NCBI GenBank assembly: GCA_964501905.1 | Contig: CAZCTW010000003.1 | Location: 1 to 64,000 of the forward strand | DNA from: B69-G16 sp964501905 | Lineage (GTDB): Archaea > Thermoproteota > Thermoprotei > Thermofilales > B69-G16 | Length of the DNA: 64,000 bases | Direction of reading: 5' to 3' | Shown here: positions 14,289-23,216 of the stretch, piece after piece | Numbering within the stretch: position 1 is the stretch's first letter | How the letters are laid out: each line of letters begins with the position of its first letter | The notes under the pieces: generated by a model | Seen by the model: only the letters and a program-made list of their open reading frames with translations | The model's database searches: none | What the model was told of the DNA's origin: nothing | Translations under genes and position numbers: made by a program

Positions 14289-15301
14289 GGAAGTACAGTG
14301 GGGTAATGGTCTTCGCCGAGCAGCGCGAAGGTGAAACACACCCGATAACTTTTGAATTGTTGGGCAAGGGAAGGGAAATAGCCGACAAACTGGGAGCCGA
14401 GCTTTCCGGAGTTTTGCTCGGATACCAGGTAAAGGATAAAGCTCGTGAGCTCATATATTATGGAGCTGATAAAGTATTCCTTTTTGACCATCCATCTCTG
14501 AAGGAATTCGACGTAGTTCTGTATAAGCGAATTCTAGTCGATTTAATTAAAGAGGAGAAGCCGGAGATTTTCCTCGTAGGAGCTACGCGCTTAGGCCGTT
14601 CTCTCGCTCCTAGGATAGCGGCGGCTCTTAATACGGGTTTAACAGCCGACTGCATAGATCTTCAGATAGATGAGAATGGAGACTTAGTGCAGATTCGTCC
14701 AGCTTTTACGGGGAATATCATAGCTCATATAAAAACTAAAACCAAACCTGTGATGGCTACAGTCAGGTATAGAGTTTTGCCGCCAGGAAGGAGAGATGTC
14801 AGCAGAAGGGGTAAGGTTATAGTTAAAGAAGTGGAAATTTCAGGAGATACTGGTATCAAAGTGATAAGAAAGGAAAGGGCAAAAAGAGTTAGGATTGCAG
14901 AAGCCGACGTTATCGTCGCCTGTGGCCGTGGGCTGAGGAAACGGGAAGACTTAAAAATGATAGAAGAGCTAGCCAGTCTTCTGGGCGGAGTTGTGGGGGC
15001 TAGCAGGCCGCTGGTTGATGAAGGGTGGATTTCTAGAGACCATCAAGTCGGGTTTAGCGGAAACGTGGTTAAGCCGAGGTTGTACATAGCATGTGGAATT
15101 TCGGGTTCTCCCCAGCACATAGCTGGCATGAGAAACTCAGAGGTAATCATAGCTATAAACATAGATCCTTCCGCCCCAATATTTAAAATAGCGGATTACG
15201 GAGTCGTGGGGGATTTATACGAAATAGTGCCTAGGTTAATTGGAGAGTTAAAGAAGAGAAGGGGGGTTAGGGATGGACGAAAAAATAGTGAGGAAACTTA
15301 A
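14285..15301 (+). CDS. etfA: Electron transfer flavoprotein alpha subunit
   Basis: EtfA, 338 aa, carries the main FAD in its C-terminal domain. Family motifs are GATRLGRSLAPRIAAALNTG, PAFTGNIIAHI and, in the FAD domain, ASRPLVDEGWISRDHQVG and YIACGISGSPQHIAGM. The GTG start at 14285 overlaps the etfB stop. No ferredoxin extension is present at the N-terminus, unlike some clostridial alpha subunits. The end overlaps the next gene by 29 bases, so all three genes are one coupled operon. Confidence 0.93.
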   Translation: MRKYSGVMVFAEQREGETHPITFELLGKGREIADKLGAELSGVLLGYQVKDKARELIYYGADKVFLFDHPSLKEFDVVLYKRILVDLIKEEKPEIFLVGATRLGRSLAPRIAAALNTGLTADCIDLQIDENGDLVQIRPAFTGNIIAHIKTKTKPVMATVRYRVLPPGRRDVSRRGKVIVKEVEISGDTGIKVIRKERAKRVRIAEADVIVACGRGLRKREDLKMIEELASLLGGVVGASRPLVDEGWISRDHQVGFSGNVVKPRLYIACGISGSPQHIAGMRNSEVIIAINIDPSAPIFKIADYGVVGDLYEIVPRLIGELKKRRGVRDGRKNSEET

Positions 15302-16649
15302 GGATATAGTTGGGAGCGAATGGGTTGTTGTAGAAATGGAAAAAATGATGGGTTATCTGGTTGATGAGACGGCAGAACCTGTCAGGCCTAAAGCGGCTAT
15401 GGATGTGGTTTTGGTAAAGCCTGGAAGTACTGGAGAAGTATCTGAAATCTTAAAGCTCGCCAACTGCGAGAAGATTCCAGTCTTTCCTAGAGGAGGGGGA
15501 ACGGGGCTTGTAGGAGGATGTATACCGACGGAGAAGGGTATAATCTTGTCTTTGGAGAGGATGAACAGGGTGGAGATAGATAGGGAGAATTTAATGGCGG
15601 TCGCCGAAGCCGGGTCAACTCTCGGAAAGCTTATAGAAGAGGCGGAGAAGGCAGGCTTATTCTTTCCAGCACATCCGGGAGATGAAGGAGCGCATATAGG
15701 AGGTCTAGTGGCGTGTAACGCTGGAGGAGCGAGGGCCGTTAAAACCGGGGTTATGAGAAACTATGTAAAGGGTATTGAGGTAGTGTTGCCGACCGGAGAG
15801 GTGTTAAACCTAGGGGGGAAGTTGATAAAAAATAACACGGGCTACAGCCTAATGCATTTGATAATAGGTAGCGAGGGCACTTTAGGAGTAATAACTAAAG
15901 CTATACTCAGGCTTTACCCGAAGTTCGGCGCCACGGTGACTATGATCGTACCCTTCGGGAGTAGGCACGAGGCGGTAAATGCTGTTCCAAGAATTCTCCA
16001 GAGCGGAGTTATCCCTCTGGCCTTGGAGTACGTGGAGAAAGATCTTGTAGAGAAATCGGCTAAGAGGCTAGGATTGGCTTGGCCCTGTAGAGAGGGAAAC
16101 GCTTTCCTTTTGATAATAGTGACCGAAGTCGATGAAGAAGCTACCTATCGGCAATGCGAGAAGATAGCTGAAGTATGCAGCGAATATGGAGGTTTGGAGC
16201 CTTTAGTCGCTGAGTCTAGACGGGAGCAAGAGGAAATTCTCAAAATTAGGAGCGAGATCTACGTAGCTCTGAAGCCAGATACTGTAGATATACTCGATGT
16301 AGCTGTGCCCCCGGCCAGTGTCGGCTTGCTCATGGATAAGATAGACGAGATCTCTAGGAAATATGGCATACATATACCGGTTTACGGGCACGTCGGTGAC
16401 GGTAATCTTCATCCTCATATCATGAAAGTTGAGGATTGGACCGCTGAACAATACTGTAAGGTTAGGGAGGAAATATATAGGGCAGCTATCGAGTTAGGAG
16501 GGGTTATAACGGGCGAGCACGGGATAGGAGCTATAAGAAGGAGCTACCTTTCACTATGTCTCAGCAAGAAGGAAATTGAGTTAATGAAGGCGATAAAAAG
16601 AGTATTTGATCCTAATAACATACTGAACCCGGGGAAGGTGCTTCCCTAA
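15273..16649 (+). CDS. FAD-dependent 2-hydroxyacid dehydrogenase (GlcD/D-lactate dehydrogenase type)
   Basis: A 458-aa flavoprotein of the FAD-binding type 4 (VAO) family, which oxidises D-lactate, glycolate or similar acids. The FAD site has FPRGGGTGLVGGCIP and CNAGGARAVKTG. The C-terminal domain holds the metal-binding HVGDGNLHPH and GEHGIGAIRR. The ATG at 15273 follows GGGGGGTTAGGG inside the end of etfA. The direct pairing with EtfBA suggests that Etf is the electron acceptor, as in the lactate dehydrogenase-Etf complexes of anaerobes. No GlcE/GlcF iron-sulfur partner is next to it. The exact acid is not known. Confidence 0.88.
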   Translation: MDEKIVRKLKDIVGSEWVVVEMEKMMGYLVDETAEPVRPKAAMDVVLVKPGSTGEVSEILKLANCEKIPVFPRGGGTGLVGGCIPTEKGIILSLERMNRVEIDRENLMAVAEAGSTLGKLIEEAEKAGLFFPAHPGDEGAHIGGLVACNAGGARAVKTGVMRNYVKGIEVVLPTGEVLNLGGKLIKNNTGYSLMHLIIGSEGTLGVITKAILRLYPKFGATVTMIVPFGSRHEAVNAVPRILQSGVIPLALEYVEKDLVEKSAKRLGLAWPCREGNAFLLIIVTEVDEEATYRQCEKIAEVCSEYGGLEPLVAESRREQEEILKIRSEIYVALKPDTVDILDVAVPPASVGLLMDKIDEISRKYGIHIPVYGHVGDGNLHPHIMKVEDWTAEQYCKVREEIYRAAIELGGVITGEHGIGAIRRSYLSLCLSKKEIELMKAIKRVFDPNNILNPGKVLP

Positions 16650-16656
16650 AAAGCAA

Positions 16657-17388
16657 GTGATGGATATGAAGATACGCGCGATTTTGCTGGATTTCTGGGG
16701 TACGATGGTATACCCTGATATTCCTATAGAAAAGTACTTTAGGAGGAGAGCGGAGTATTTAAGGAGAGTTTTAGAGAAACATGGGTATAGGTATAGAGTG
16801 GAGGATGTTTATGAAAAACTTTTAGAAACTAGGAGGCTTATGGATAAAGTCAGAAGTCTTTCGCTTCGCGAGGTCACTGTTCTAGGGGAAATGGTCGTCT
16901 TCGCGGATAAGCTTGGAATAAGAGCTGACGAGAGTATTCTCAGGGAATTATCGCTGGCCTATATAAGGCCCTACTATCTTTTTACTAAGCCAGCGGACGG
17001 TTTAAAGGATTTTATATTGTGGGCTGATGAAGCAGGTCTTTCTTTGGGATTAGTGTCTAACGTTATGTATGGTAGAGCTACGAGGAAAATTTTGAAACGT
17101 CTGGGGGTGCAGAAGTATTTTAAAGTGGTAGCCCTTTCCGATGAGATAGGCTTTAGAAAACCTCATGCCAAAATTTTTTTGTATGCTTTGAGGCGGTTGA
17201 GAGTAAAGCCGGACAATGCGGTTATGATAGGGGACGAGTTTTGCGATATCTACGGCGCTAAAAAGCTTGGATTAAAAACAATCCAATATATTGGTTTTAG
17301 AAACGAGGACATAGGGTTTGAGGATTTTAAAGCAAGAAGCTTCAAGGAGGTTAAGGAATATCTCGAAGAAATTCTTTCGCCAGCATAA
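16657..17388 (+). CDS. HAD-superfamily hydrolase
   Basis: A 243-aa haloacid dehalogenase-type hydrolase, probably a small-molecule phosphatase. Motif I is LLDFWGTM, with the nucleophilic aspartate followed two residues on by tryptophan instead of the usual acid-base aspartate. Motif II is SNV, motif III the lysine in FRKPHAKIF and motif IV IGDEFCDIYGA. A helical cap lies between motifs I and II. The replacement resembles dehalogenase-like members (DxYGT) and may alter the activity. It lies 7 bases behind the hydroxyacid dehydrogenase, which could make it part of that operon. Confidence 0.82.
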   Translation: MMDMKIRAILLDFWGTMVYPDIPIEKYFRRRAEYLRRVLEKHGYRYRVEDVYEKLLETRRLMDKVRSLSLREVTVLGEMVVFADKLGIRADESILRELSLAYIRPYYLFTKPADGLKDFILWADEAGLSLGLVSNVMYGRATRKILKRLGVQKYFKVVALSDEIGFRKPHAKIFLYALRRLRVKPDNAVMIGDEFCDIYGAKKLGLKTIQYIGFRNEDIGFEDFKARSFKEVKEYLEEILSPA

Positions 17389-17441
17389 AGTTTTATACCT
17401 CTAATCGAGTAAATCTTTGAGTGCGTTATTTAGGTGTCCTC

Positions 17442-18056
17442 ATGGACGTTCCAGTCCCGGAGGCTCTAGAAGGCCCTAAGGTTCGTTTAACAAAAACGGA
17501 GAGACAAATAATATCGGTTTTCTTTAAACGCGGCGGCACCGCTAAAGAGATAGCCGAGGTCTTAGGAGTGGCCCCTAGAACTGTATATAAGGCAACTTAC
17601 AAGTATAGGCTTAATCTAAAAGCTCTAGGAATCGATTTAAATGATCTTAAGAGAGGAGAGGACGGAAAGCCCGTACAAGCAAAGCCTCCGGCGCTGAAAG
17701 CTAGAGGTTTGAAAAACGTGCTAACCAGAGAGGTGCTTCTCGAGGAGATAAAAAAAGTGGTTAGGGAGACTCTGACCGATATAATGGGGATTCAGTCGAC
17801 GCCGCGGAGCATTCAGCCTCAAATCAATGTAGATGGCATTATTAAGCAACTAGATAGACTAGAGAGCAGCATTGAAAAATTAGCTGAAAGTATAGATAGG
17901 CTCGCAGCAGCATTTTCGGGACTTAACGTTAAAGTAGTTACTTCAAAAGAGGAGAGTCAGGGTAGTGGCGATAATTCTTCGGGGCAGTATATGCCTTCTT
18001 TTGTCCGAGGTAATCCCTGGCTAGCGGTCTTAAAGAGTAGAGGACATCGTGTTTAG
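17442..18056 (+). CDS. Helix-turn-helix protein with C-terminal coiled coil, function unknown
   Basis: About 204 aa. The N-terminal part has a sigma-region-4-like helix-turn-helix (TKTERQIISVFFKRGG and AKEIAEVLGVAPRTVYKATY), as in many DNA-binding regulators. Residues around 105-180 form an amphipathic helix with regular leucines and isoleucines (IIKQLDRLESSIEKLAESID), likely for oligomerisation. A polar linker leads to PWLAVLKSRGHRV at the end. I do not recognise a characterised family. The ATG at 17442 is chosen over the GTG at 17421 because TAGGTG lies just before it. It converges on the ECF transporter genes after 4 bases. Confidence 0.65.
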   Translation: MDVPVPEALEGPKVRLTKTERQIISVFFKRGGTAKEIAEVLGVAPRTVYKATYKYRLNLKALGIDLNDLKRGEDGKPVQAKPPALKARGLKNVLTREVLLEEIKKVVRETLTDIMGIQSTPRSIQPQINVDGIIKQLDRLESSIEKLAESIDRLAAAFSGLNVKVVTSKEESQGSGDNSSGQYMPSFVRGNPWLAVLKSRGHRV

Positions 18057-18060
18057 TGAA

Positions 18061-18837
18061 TCATGGGATTTCTGGCAGTTTCACTTTCATCCACTCAGGC
18101 ATTAAGCCTGTTATCTTTAGGTATATAAGGGCTCCGAAGAAAGCTAATACTACAGCTATAAAGGCATAATCCCTAGGCTTGAACTTTAACTCGGTATAAG
18201 ATGTAGTTCTTTTTAAAGCTCCGAAAGCTCTGGACTCTAGAGCTTCCGCTATCATTATACTCCTCCTTATCTCATATATAATTAGAGGTATTAATATAGG
18301 CACGTAGTTCTTGACTTTCCTAATCAGGTTGCCCTTTTCAAGTTCAAGACCTCGGCATTTTTGCGCGTCAACTATAACTTGCAGATCTCTTGCCAACGTA
18401 GGTACGAAACGCATTGACATAGTAAACATTAGCGTGTATTCCTTAGGAAGCCCCAATTTCTCCAGTGCAGACATAAAATCGTCAGGTGTTGTCGTGAGAA
18501 AGAAAACTGAGAAAGCCGAGGTTAAAGCTAAAAACCTGAATACCATGGAAAAGGCATAGTTAACTCTATTCTCCGCGGCAGAGAATAAATTCAGGACAAA
18601 AATAAAAATAATGAAGAAAAGCAAACCTTTCATGCTTCTACTCCATTCTCTAAAAGCTTTAGCGATTGCCACTAGTGGAATTGAAGTGAGGAATATTATT
18701 ACCAGCGGTACTGGCTCTATGAATAGGAGAGCTGATATAAACGACAGTACCAGGTATACAGACTTAGCCCTAGGATCGAGATTGTGGATGAGCGTGTTTT
18801 TTCTTTTAAACTTAAAGCCTTCAAGTATGCTATCCAT
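18061..18837 (-). CDS. ecfT: ECF transporter transmembrane protein EcfT
   Basis: The 258-aa membrane subunit of an energy-coupling factor vitamin or metal importer. NTLIHNLDPRAKSVYLVLSF at the start and several hydrophobic segments are typical. The C-terminal cytoplasmic helices with ALESRAFGALKRTTSY hold an alanine-arginine coupling motif that contacts the ATPases, and a second one is seen in DAQKCRGLELEKG. It overlaps the second ATPase gene by 8 bases. The substrate-binding EcfS subunit is not in the window, so the substrate cannot be named. Confidence 0.88.
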   Translation of the reverse strand: MDSILEGFKFKRKNTLIHNLDPRAKSVYLVLSFISALLFIEPVPLVIIFLTSIPLVAIAKAFREWSRSMKGLLFFIIFIFVLNLFSAAENRVNYAFSMVFRFLALTSAFSVFFLTTTPDDFMSALEKLGLPKEYTLMFTMSMRFVPTLARDLQVIVDAQKCRGLELEKGNLIRKVKNYVPILIPLIIYEIRRSIMIAEALESRAFGALKRTTSYTELKFKPRDYAFIAVVLAFFGALIYLKITGLMPEWMKVKLPEIP

Positions 18838-19663
18838 ACGGGGCGCCTAGTATGCTTTTTATCTTCTCAATTAATTCCTCGGGGTAGATAATGTTTTTAG
18901 GTACGCCTAAGTCCGATAGAAGCCATGCGCATTTGACGATCTGAGGAGGCACAAGCTTGGCTTTCTTCAATATCTCCGGGTTTGACAGTACGTCCCTTAT
19001 ATCCCCGTCTCCGATAATCTCGCCTCGACTCATCACTATTACTCGCTTAAATCTAGTAACTACAAACTCTACATCGTGGGTTACCACCACCACGGTTTTG
19101 CCCCGGGTTCGCAGTAGGTTCAACAGCTCTGCTATTCTTTCTTTTTGAAGAAAATCCTGGCCGGCTGTTGGCTCATCGAATATTATAAGCTCCGGGTCGT
19201 AGCATAATATAGAGGCTATCGCCAGCCGTTTTCTCTCACCTATGCTCAGTGTAAAGGGAGAGCGGTGGCGGTACCTGGCTAAGCCCATTAGGTTTAAAGC
19301 CCAATCTACCCTTTTCTTTATCGTCTCTTCTTCAAACCCAAAGTTCCTTAACGCAAACTCTACTTCTTTCTCCACAGTTTCCGCGAAGAGCTGATGGTCG
19401 GGGTTTTGGAATACCAATCCCACTTTTCTGGAAAGCTCAGCTACGCTGGCTTCTCTGGTATCTACTCCAAAAACTTCTACTACCCCCCTTTTAGGCTTTA
19501 GCAGTCCGTTAAAGTGTTTTATTAGAGTGGTTTTTCCAGCTCCGTTTTCGCCCATAATGGCTACTATCTCGCCTTTTTTAATTTCTAAGTTTATTCCTCG
19601 GAGAACTAGTTGAGAGTTGTACGAATAGTATAAGTCTCTAACTTCTACGACTGTGTCTGCCAT
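18830..19663 (-). CDS. ECF transporter ATPase (EcfA-type, second copy)
   Basis: ATP-binding subunit of the ECF module, about 277 aa. Walker A is GENGAGKTT, the Q-loop region is QNPDHQLF, the ABC signature is LSIGERKRLA (a variant of LSGGQ) and Walker B is ELIIFDEPTAGQD. The ATG at 19663 (MADTVVEV) is preferred to one at 19681 because it matches the usual N-terminus. It overlaps the first ATPase by 26 bases and would form a heterodimer with it on EcfT. Confidence 0.88.
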   Translation of the reverse strand: MADTVVEVRDLYYSYNSQLVLRGINLEIKKGEIVAIMGENGAGKTTLIKHFNGLLKPKRGVVEVFGVDTREASVAELSRKVGLVFQNPDHQLFAETVEKEVEFALRNFGFEEETIKKRVDWALNLMGLARYRHRSPFTLSIGERKRLAIASILCYDPELIIFDEPTAGQDFLQKERIAELLNLLRTRGKTVVVVTHDVEFVVTRFKRVIVMSRGEIIGDGDIRDVLSNPEILKKAKLVPPQIVKCAWLLSDLGVPKNIIYPEELIEKIKSILGAPYG

Positions 19664-20501
19664 GTAGATCAACCATTTCATGCACCATATTTGAAAGATC
19701 TTCTGGAGATAGGGGAGGATTATTAAAGTTATAGCCTATTTTTTTTAGCCTCTCGTAGACTTCGATCACTTTGGGCACGCCCACGATTTTAATCTTAGGA
19801 TTTAAGACTGCTTCTCTTGGATGTTCATCTAACACTATTCGCCCCTTATCCATTAAAATCAATCTAGAAACCTTATCTAGCAAAGCCTCCAATCTATGTT
19901 CAACTAGAATCACCGTGATTTTTTCCTCTCTATTTAAACGCGTAACTATATCGAGCAGTTCTAGACTAGAGTAAGGGTCTAGATTGGCCGTAGGTTCGTC
20001 TAATACCAAGATTTTAGGTTGCATAGCAAGTACAGAGGCTATAGCTACTTTCTGTTGCTGTCCACCGCTGAGCTCAAAGGGAGCTTTATCCCTCAAATTC
20101 TCCAGACCCATATACGCTATCACTTGCTCTACTCTTTCTCTTATCTCGCTCGGGGGCAACCCTAGGTTCTCCAGTCCAAAGGCTATTTCCTTCTCTACGC
20201 TCGAAAGGAATAGCTGGTTCTCCGGATCTTGGAAGACCATGCCTACGTACCTAGCTAATTCATAGGTGGGCGTTTTTCTCACATCCATTCCAAGTACTCT
20301 AACTTCTCCCTTAAGCTCGCCGCTGTAAAAGTGAGGAATTAAGCCGTTAAGGAGGCGGCAGAAAGTACTTTTACCACAGCCAGAAGGACCTGTTATTAGC
20401 ACAAACTCTCCTTCTCTTATCTCCACGTTTATATCTAAGAGGGAGGGTTCGTCGTTGCCTTTATACGTGAATGTTAAGTTTTTTATCTCTACAATTGTCA
20501 T
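19638..20501 (-). CDS. ECF transporter ATPase (EcfA-type, first copy)
   Basis: ATP-binding subunit of the ECF module, 287 aa. Walker A is GPSGCGKST at residues 38-46, the Q-loop region DPENQLF, the signature a canonical LSGGQQQKVA and Walker B ILVLDEPTANLDP, followed by the switch histidine in VEHRLEAL. The fully canonical signature here and the variant in its partner suggest a functionally asymmetric ATPase pair. It is the first gene of the A-A-T operon and lies 10 bases behind the YchF-type GTPase. Confidence 0.9.
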   Translation of the reverse strand: MTIVEIKNLTFTYKGNDEPSLLDINVEIREGEFVLITGPSGCGKSTFCRLLNGLIPHFYSGELKGEVRVLGMDVRKTPTYELARYVGMVFQDPENQLFLSSVEKEIAFGLENLGLPPSEIRERVEQVIAYMGLENLRDKAPFELSGGQQQKVAIASVLAMQPKILVLDEPTANLDPYSSLELLDIVTRLNREEKITVILVEHRLEALLDKVSRLILMDKGRIVLDEHPREAVLNPKIKIVGVPKVIEVYERLKKIGYNFNNPPLSPEDLSNMVHEMVDLHGRHSRRS

Positions 20502-20511
20502 TCGTGCTACC

Positions 20512-21726
20512 TTATCTTCCAGCTACTATTTTCACTATCATTCTATGCTTTAGCTTAAAATCGGCTGCCAATCTTTTCTTAGTTCTCGCGTCAATCGCGC
20601 TAATGAATTTTTCCCCGAGCTCGGTGTGTATCATGTAGGCAAGCTCTTTAGCGGTAGTGCCCTCTGGAACCAAGTATACGTCAGGTAGCACGCGCCCGTG
20701 GTGATCCGTGTATTTATTTTCATTCTCTACGGGGAATATCGCTATCATCTTTAGTACGTCAAGAAACGCCGCGTTTATAACTTGCTGTACACCAGTAGAC
20801 CCCCACTTCTTTAAAACCTTCTCTCTTATATACTCTAGGACTTTCAGTTGTTTAGGTGTAACCTCGCCCGTAATTTCGAAATCGGAATCGCCCGGTAGAT
20901 ATTTTATTAAATTCTTAGAGGCGGCGCGCCTTAGAGCTAGCTCAGATTCGGCGCTAGTCGGGATAACTAGGTATCTACCCTCTAATTCCATTTTCAATTT
21001 TCTTATGTTATCCTCGGCTGTAGGTAAGTCGGATTTGTTCGCTGCGATAATTATAGGCTTAGATTTCTCCCTAAGTATTCGGATAAAATCCTTCAATTCG
21101 TCAGCCGTCCATCTCGATGGTTTCTTACGGAAAAGCCCAGTTTCAGAAAGCGCGTCCTCTATATTCGCTACGGTTATCCCTAAGCCGCTGAGTTTCTTGC
21201 TGAGTTCCCGAGCGATATCACTCTTCAAGTCTAGAGCTTTAGCTGTTTTAGACCAGTCCTTGGATATTATCTGATACATCCACATCACTATCTCCTTTTC
21301 TAAGAATTCTACATCTTCTAAAGGATCATGGCTGCCGGGTTTAACCGGTTTACCCTCGATATCTGTAGTTCCAGCGGCGTCTATAACGTGTATAAGCACA
21401 TTAGCACGCCTTAATTCGTCGAGAAACTTGTTTCCTAAACCTCTACCCTGCCAGGCATCCGGCACCAAGCCGGCTACGTCTATAAGCTCTACGGGTACGA
21501 AACGCCACCCGTCTATACATATAGAGTTTACCGGAGTATCGGTCACGCCGAGTTCTTTACAAACGCATTTTATCCTAACGTAGCCTACGCCTTTATTGGC
21601 GTCTATGGTCGTAAAGGGGTAGGGTGCTATTTTTACATCGGCGAGCGTGGCGGCTGCGAAAAAAGTAGATTTTCCAACATTGGGCTTGCCTACAACGCCC
21701 GCCTGAACAGTCAAGGCTATCGCCAC
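20512..21726 (-). CDS. ychF: YchF/OBG-type GTPase, archaeal form
   Basis: A 404-aa translation-associated P-loop NTPase. G1 is GKPNVGKST (about residues 13-21), followed by ADVKIAPYPFTTIDANKG, G3 DVAGLVPDAWQGRG, and G4 ANKSDLP. The C-terminal TGS domain includes HGRVLPDVYLVPEG and ELAYMIHTELGEKFI. A helical insert lies between. The specificity box ANKSD suggests GTP, although bacterial and eukaryotic YchF/OLA1 prefer ATP through another sequence. It diverges from the flavoprotein gene and precedes the ECF operon. Confidence 0.88.
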   Translation of the reverse strand: MAIALTVQAGVVGKPNVGKSTFFAAATLADVKIAPYPFTTIDANKGVGYVRIKCVCKELGVTDTPVNSICIDGWRFVPVELIDVAGLVPDAWQGRGLGNKFLDELRRANVLIHVIDAAGTTDIEGKPVKPGSHDPLEDVEFLEKEIVMWMYQIISKDWSKTAKALDLKSDIARELSKKLSGLGITVANIEDALSETGLFRKKPSRWTADELKDFIRILREKSKPIIIAANKSDLPTAEDNIRKLKMELEGRYLVIPTSAESELALRRAASKNLIKYLPGDSDFEITGEVTPKQLKVLEYIREKVLKKWGSTGVQQVINAAFLDVLKMIAIFPVENENKYTDHHGRVLPDVYLVPEGTTAKELAYMIHTELGEKFISAIDARTKKRLAADFKLKHRMIVKIVAGR

Positions 21727-21926
21727 GTTCGTCTAAGATAGAGCGTCACGGGTTTAAATATTGTGCCTGCTATACAATGTTAGGACCGGCAATGTAGTCG
21801 CTCTGTGATTGTCCCCAAAATTTGGGTTATGCTTTAGTCCTAAAGCCGGCATTCCGATAAATTTAAGTGTTGTGGCGGAGGCTTAATTTGCATCAAACTT
21901 CTCTGAACTTGTTTGGAGGTGTGTCT

Positions 21927-23216
21927 GTGAGGATACTGATCTTAGGCGGGGATTTAGCCGCTGTCTATGCTGTCCACTGGATTAGGAAAGTAGATCCTAT
22001 CTCTAAGATAACTTTGATCTGTGATACTGAATTTCCCGGGTTTATACGTAGCCTTTTGCCCTACATTGCGCTGGGTGAAGTAGAGCCTTTTCTTTCGATA
22101 GCCTTCCCTAAGGCTTTTGTCGAGAAAATTGAAAGGGTAGAACTCGTAAGAGTGAAGAAACTCGGAGAAATTTCCCTAAGCGAGGGTGTATTGCAGGCCG
22201 GGGATAAGGAATATGTCTTGGAGTCTTCGGACAAAGTGCTCATATCTACGGGAGTAGAGGCTCTGGGGGTTCCCAAGAAATTCGCGGAAAGAATTGGAGA
22301 AATTTATCCTTTAGAGAAAATCGAAGAAGCTTTACTCCTTGCTGAGCGTGTTCAAGAGCTAGGCGAGCGCACAAGAATCGGGGTATTAGGAGGTTTTTAT
22401 GGATTAGATATAGCTTATAAGCTAGCGGTTTTAGGCCATGACGTCGAATTATTTTTCGATGAAAAACGTTCTCTCTATGAAGTGTTAGACAGCGATATGA
22501 TCGGACTTATTAGAAAAATACTGCCGTCTAACCTCCTATTCAAAGAGATGGAGTGGGATAAAGCAGCGGACAATGATATTATAATAGCGAGAGGTTATGC
22601 CAAGCCGATAATCCCCCGCATGGAAGGAATAGTTGTGGGCGAGCAAGGAGGCGTACTAGTCGACGAGTATATGAAGGCTTTTAGGAATGCATTCGCTGCC
22701 GGCAGTGTAGTTGAATGTGTTGAGAAAAGCACAGGGATAAGCTTTTCCCATTTATCCGATAATTTATCTATCGCTCAAGGTATTATCGCCGCTCTGAACA
22801 TAGAGGGTTTTAACTACCAAGTAAAGAGGTTTTTTCCATTATACGAAGCGCTGCTCGGAGAAAAATTAGTTTTCTCCGCTGGCTTTTCCTCGGAAATCTT
22901 GGCTAAGCACGGTAAAAAAGTTGTAACTGCTCGTCATCACTTCTATACAGGCGATGTAGCTAGTCGTGGAGAAGGAAATGACGTATACATAAAGGTTATC
23001 GCCGATAGAGTGACTAGAACTATATATGGGGTGCAGGTGATCTGTGGGAAGGAATATGCGCATGGTTTATATCAAATCCTGGCATTCTTGGCCAATAACC
23101 TCCTCATCGATGATGTAGTGTTAACTCCTCCCCTATATTTTCCGTTTACAACAAGGTTAATCGATCCCTTTAAGGCAACTTGTCAGGGAATATGGAGGAA
23201 ATTGTTAAAAAAATAG
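21927..23216 (+). CDS. FAD-dependent pyridine nucleotide-disulfide oxidoreductase-like protein
   Basis: About 430 aa. An N-terminal dinucleotide fold with VRILILGGDLAAVYAVHWIR, a central second dinucleotide fold with GVLGGFYGLDIAYKLAVLG for NAD(P)H, the FAD-binding AFAAGSVVEC and a C-terminal dimerisation domain place it with the CoA-disulfide reductase/NADH oxidase group. The redox-active cysteine usually found after the first strand of that group is not seen (the stretch reads TEFPGFIRSLLPY). The substrate is therefore open. The GTG at 21927 is chosen since GGAGGT stands six bases before it, though the frame is open from 21867. Confidence 0.78.
   Translation: MRILILGGDLAAVYAVHWIRKVDPISKITLICDTEFPGFIRSLLPYIALGEVEPFLSIAFPKAFVEKIERVELVRVKKLGEISLSEGVLQAGDKEYVLESSDKVLISTGVEALGVPKKFAERIGEIYPLEKIEEALLLAERVQELGERTRIGVLGGFYGLDIAYKLAVLGHDVELFFDEKRSLYEVLDSDMIGLIRKILPSNLLFKEMEWDKAADNDIIIARGYAKPIIPRMEGIVVGEQGGVLVDEYMKAFRNAFAAGSVVECVEKSTGISFSHLSDNLSIAQGIIAALNIEGFNYQVKRFFPLYEALLGEKLVFSAGFSSEILAKHGKKVVTARHHFYTGDVASRGEGNDVYIKVIADRVTRTIYGVQVICGKEYAHGLYQILAFLANNLLIDDVVLTPPLYFPFTTRLIDPFKATCQGIWRKLLKK

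Noticed and set aside
20708..21274. 188-codon plus-strand frame opposite the YchF-type GTPase
   Set aside because: It is antisense to conserved G motifs and reads like a serine/leucine-rich shadow.
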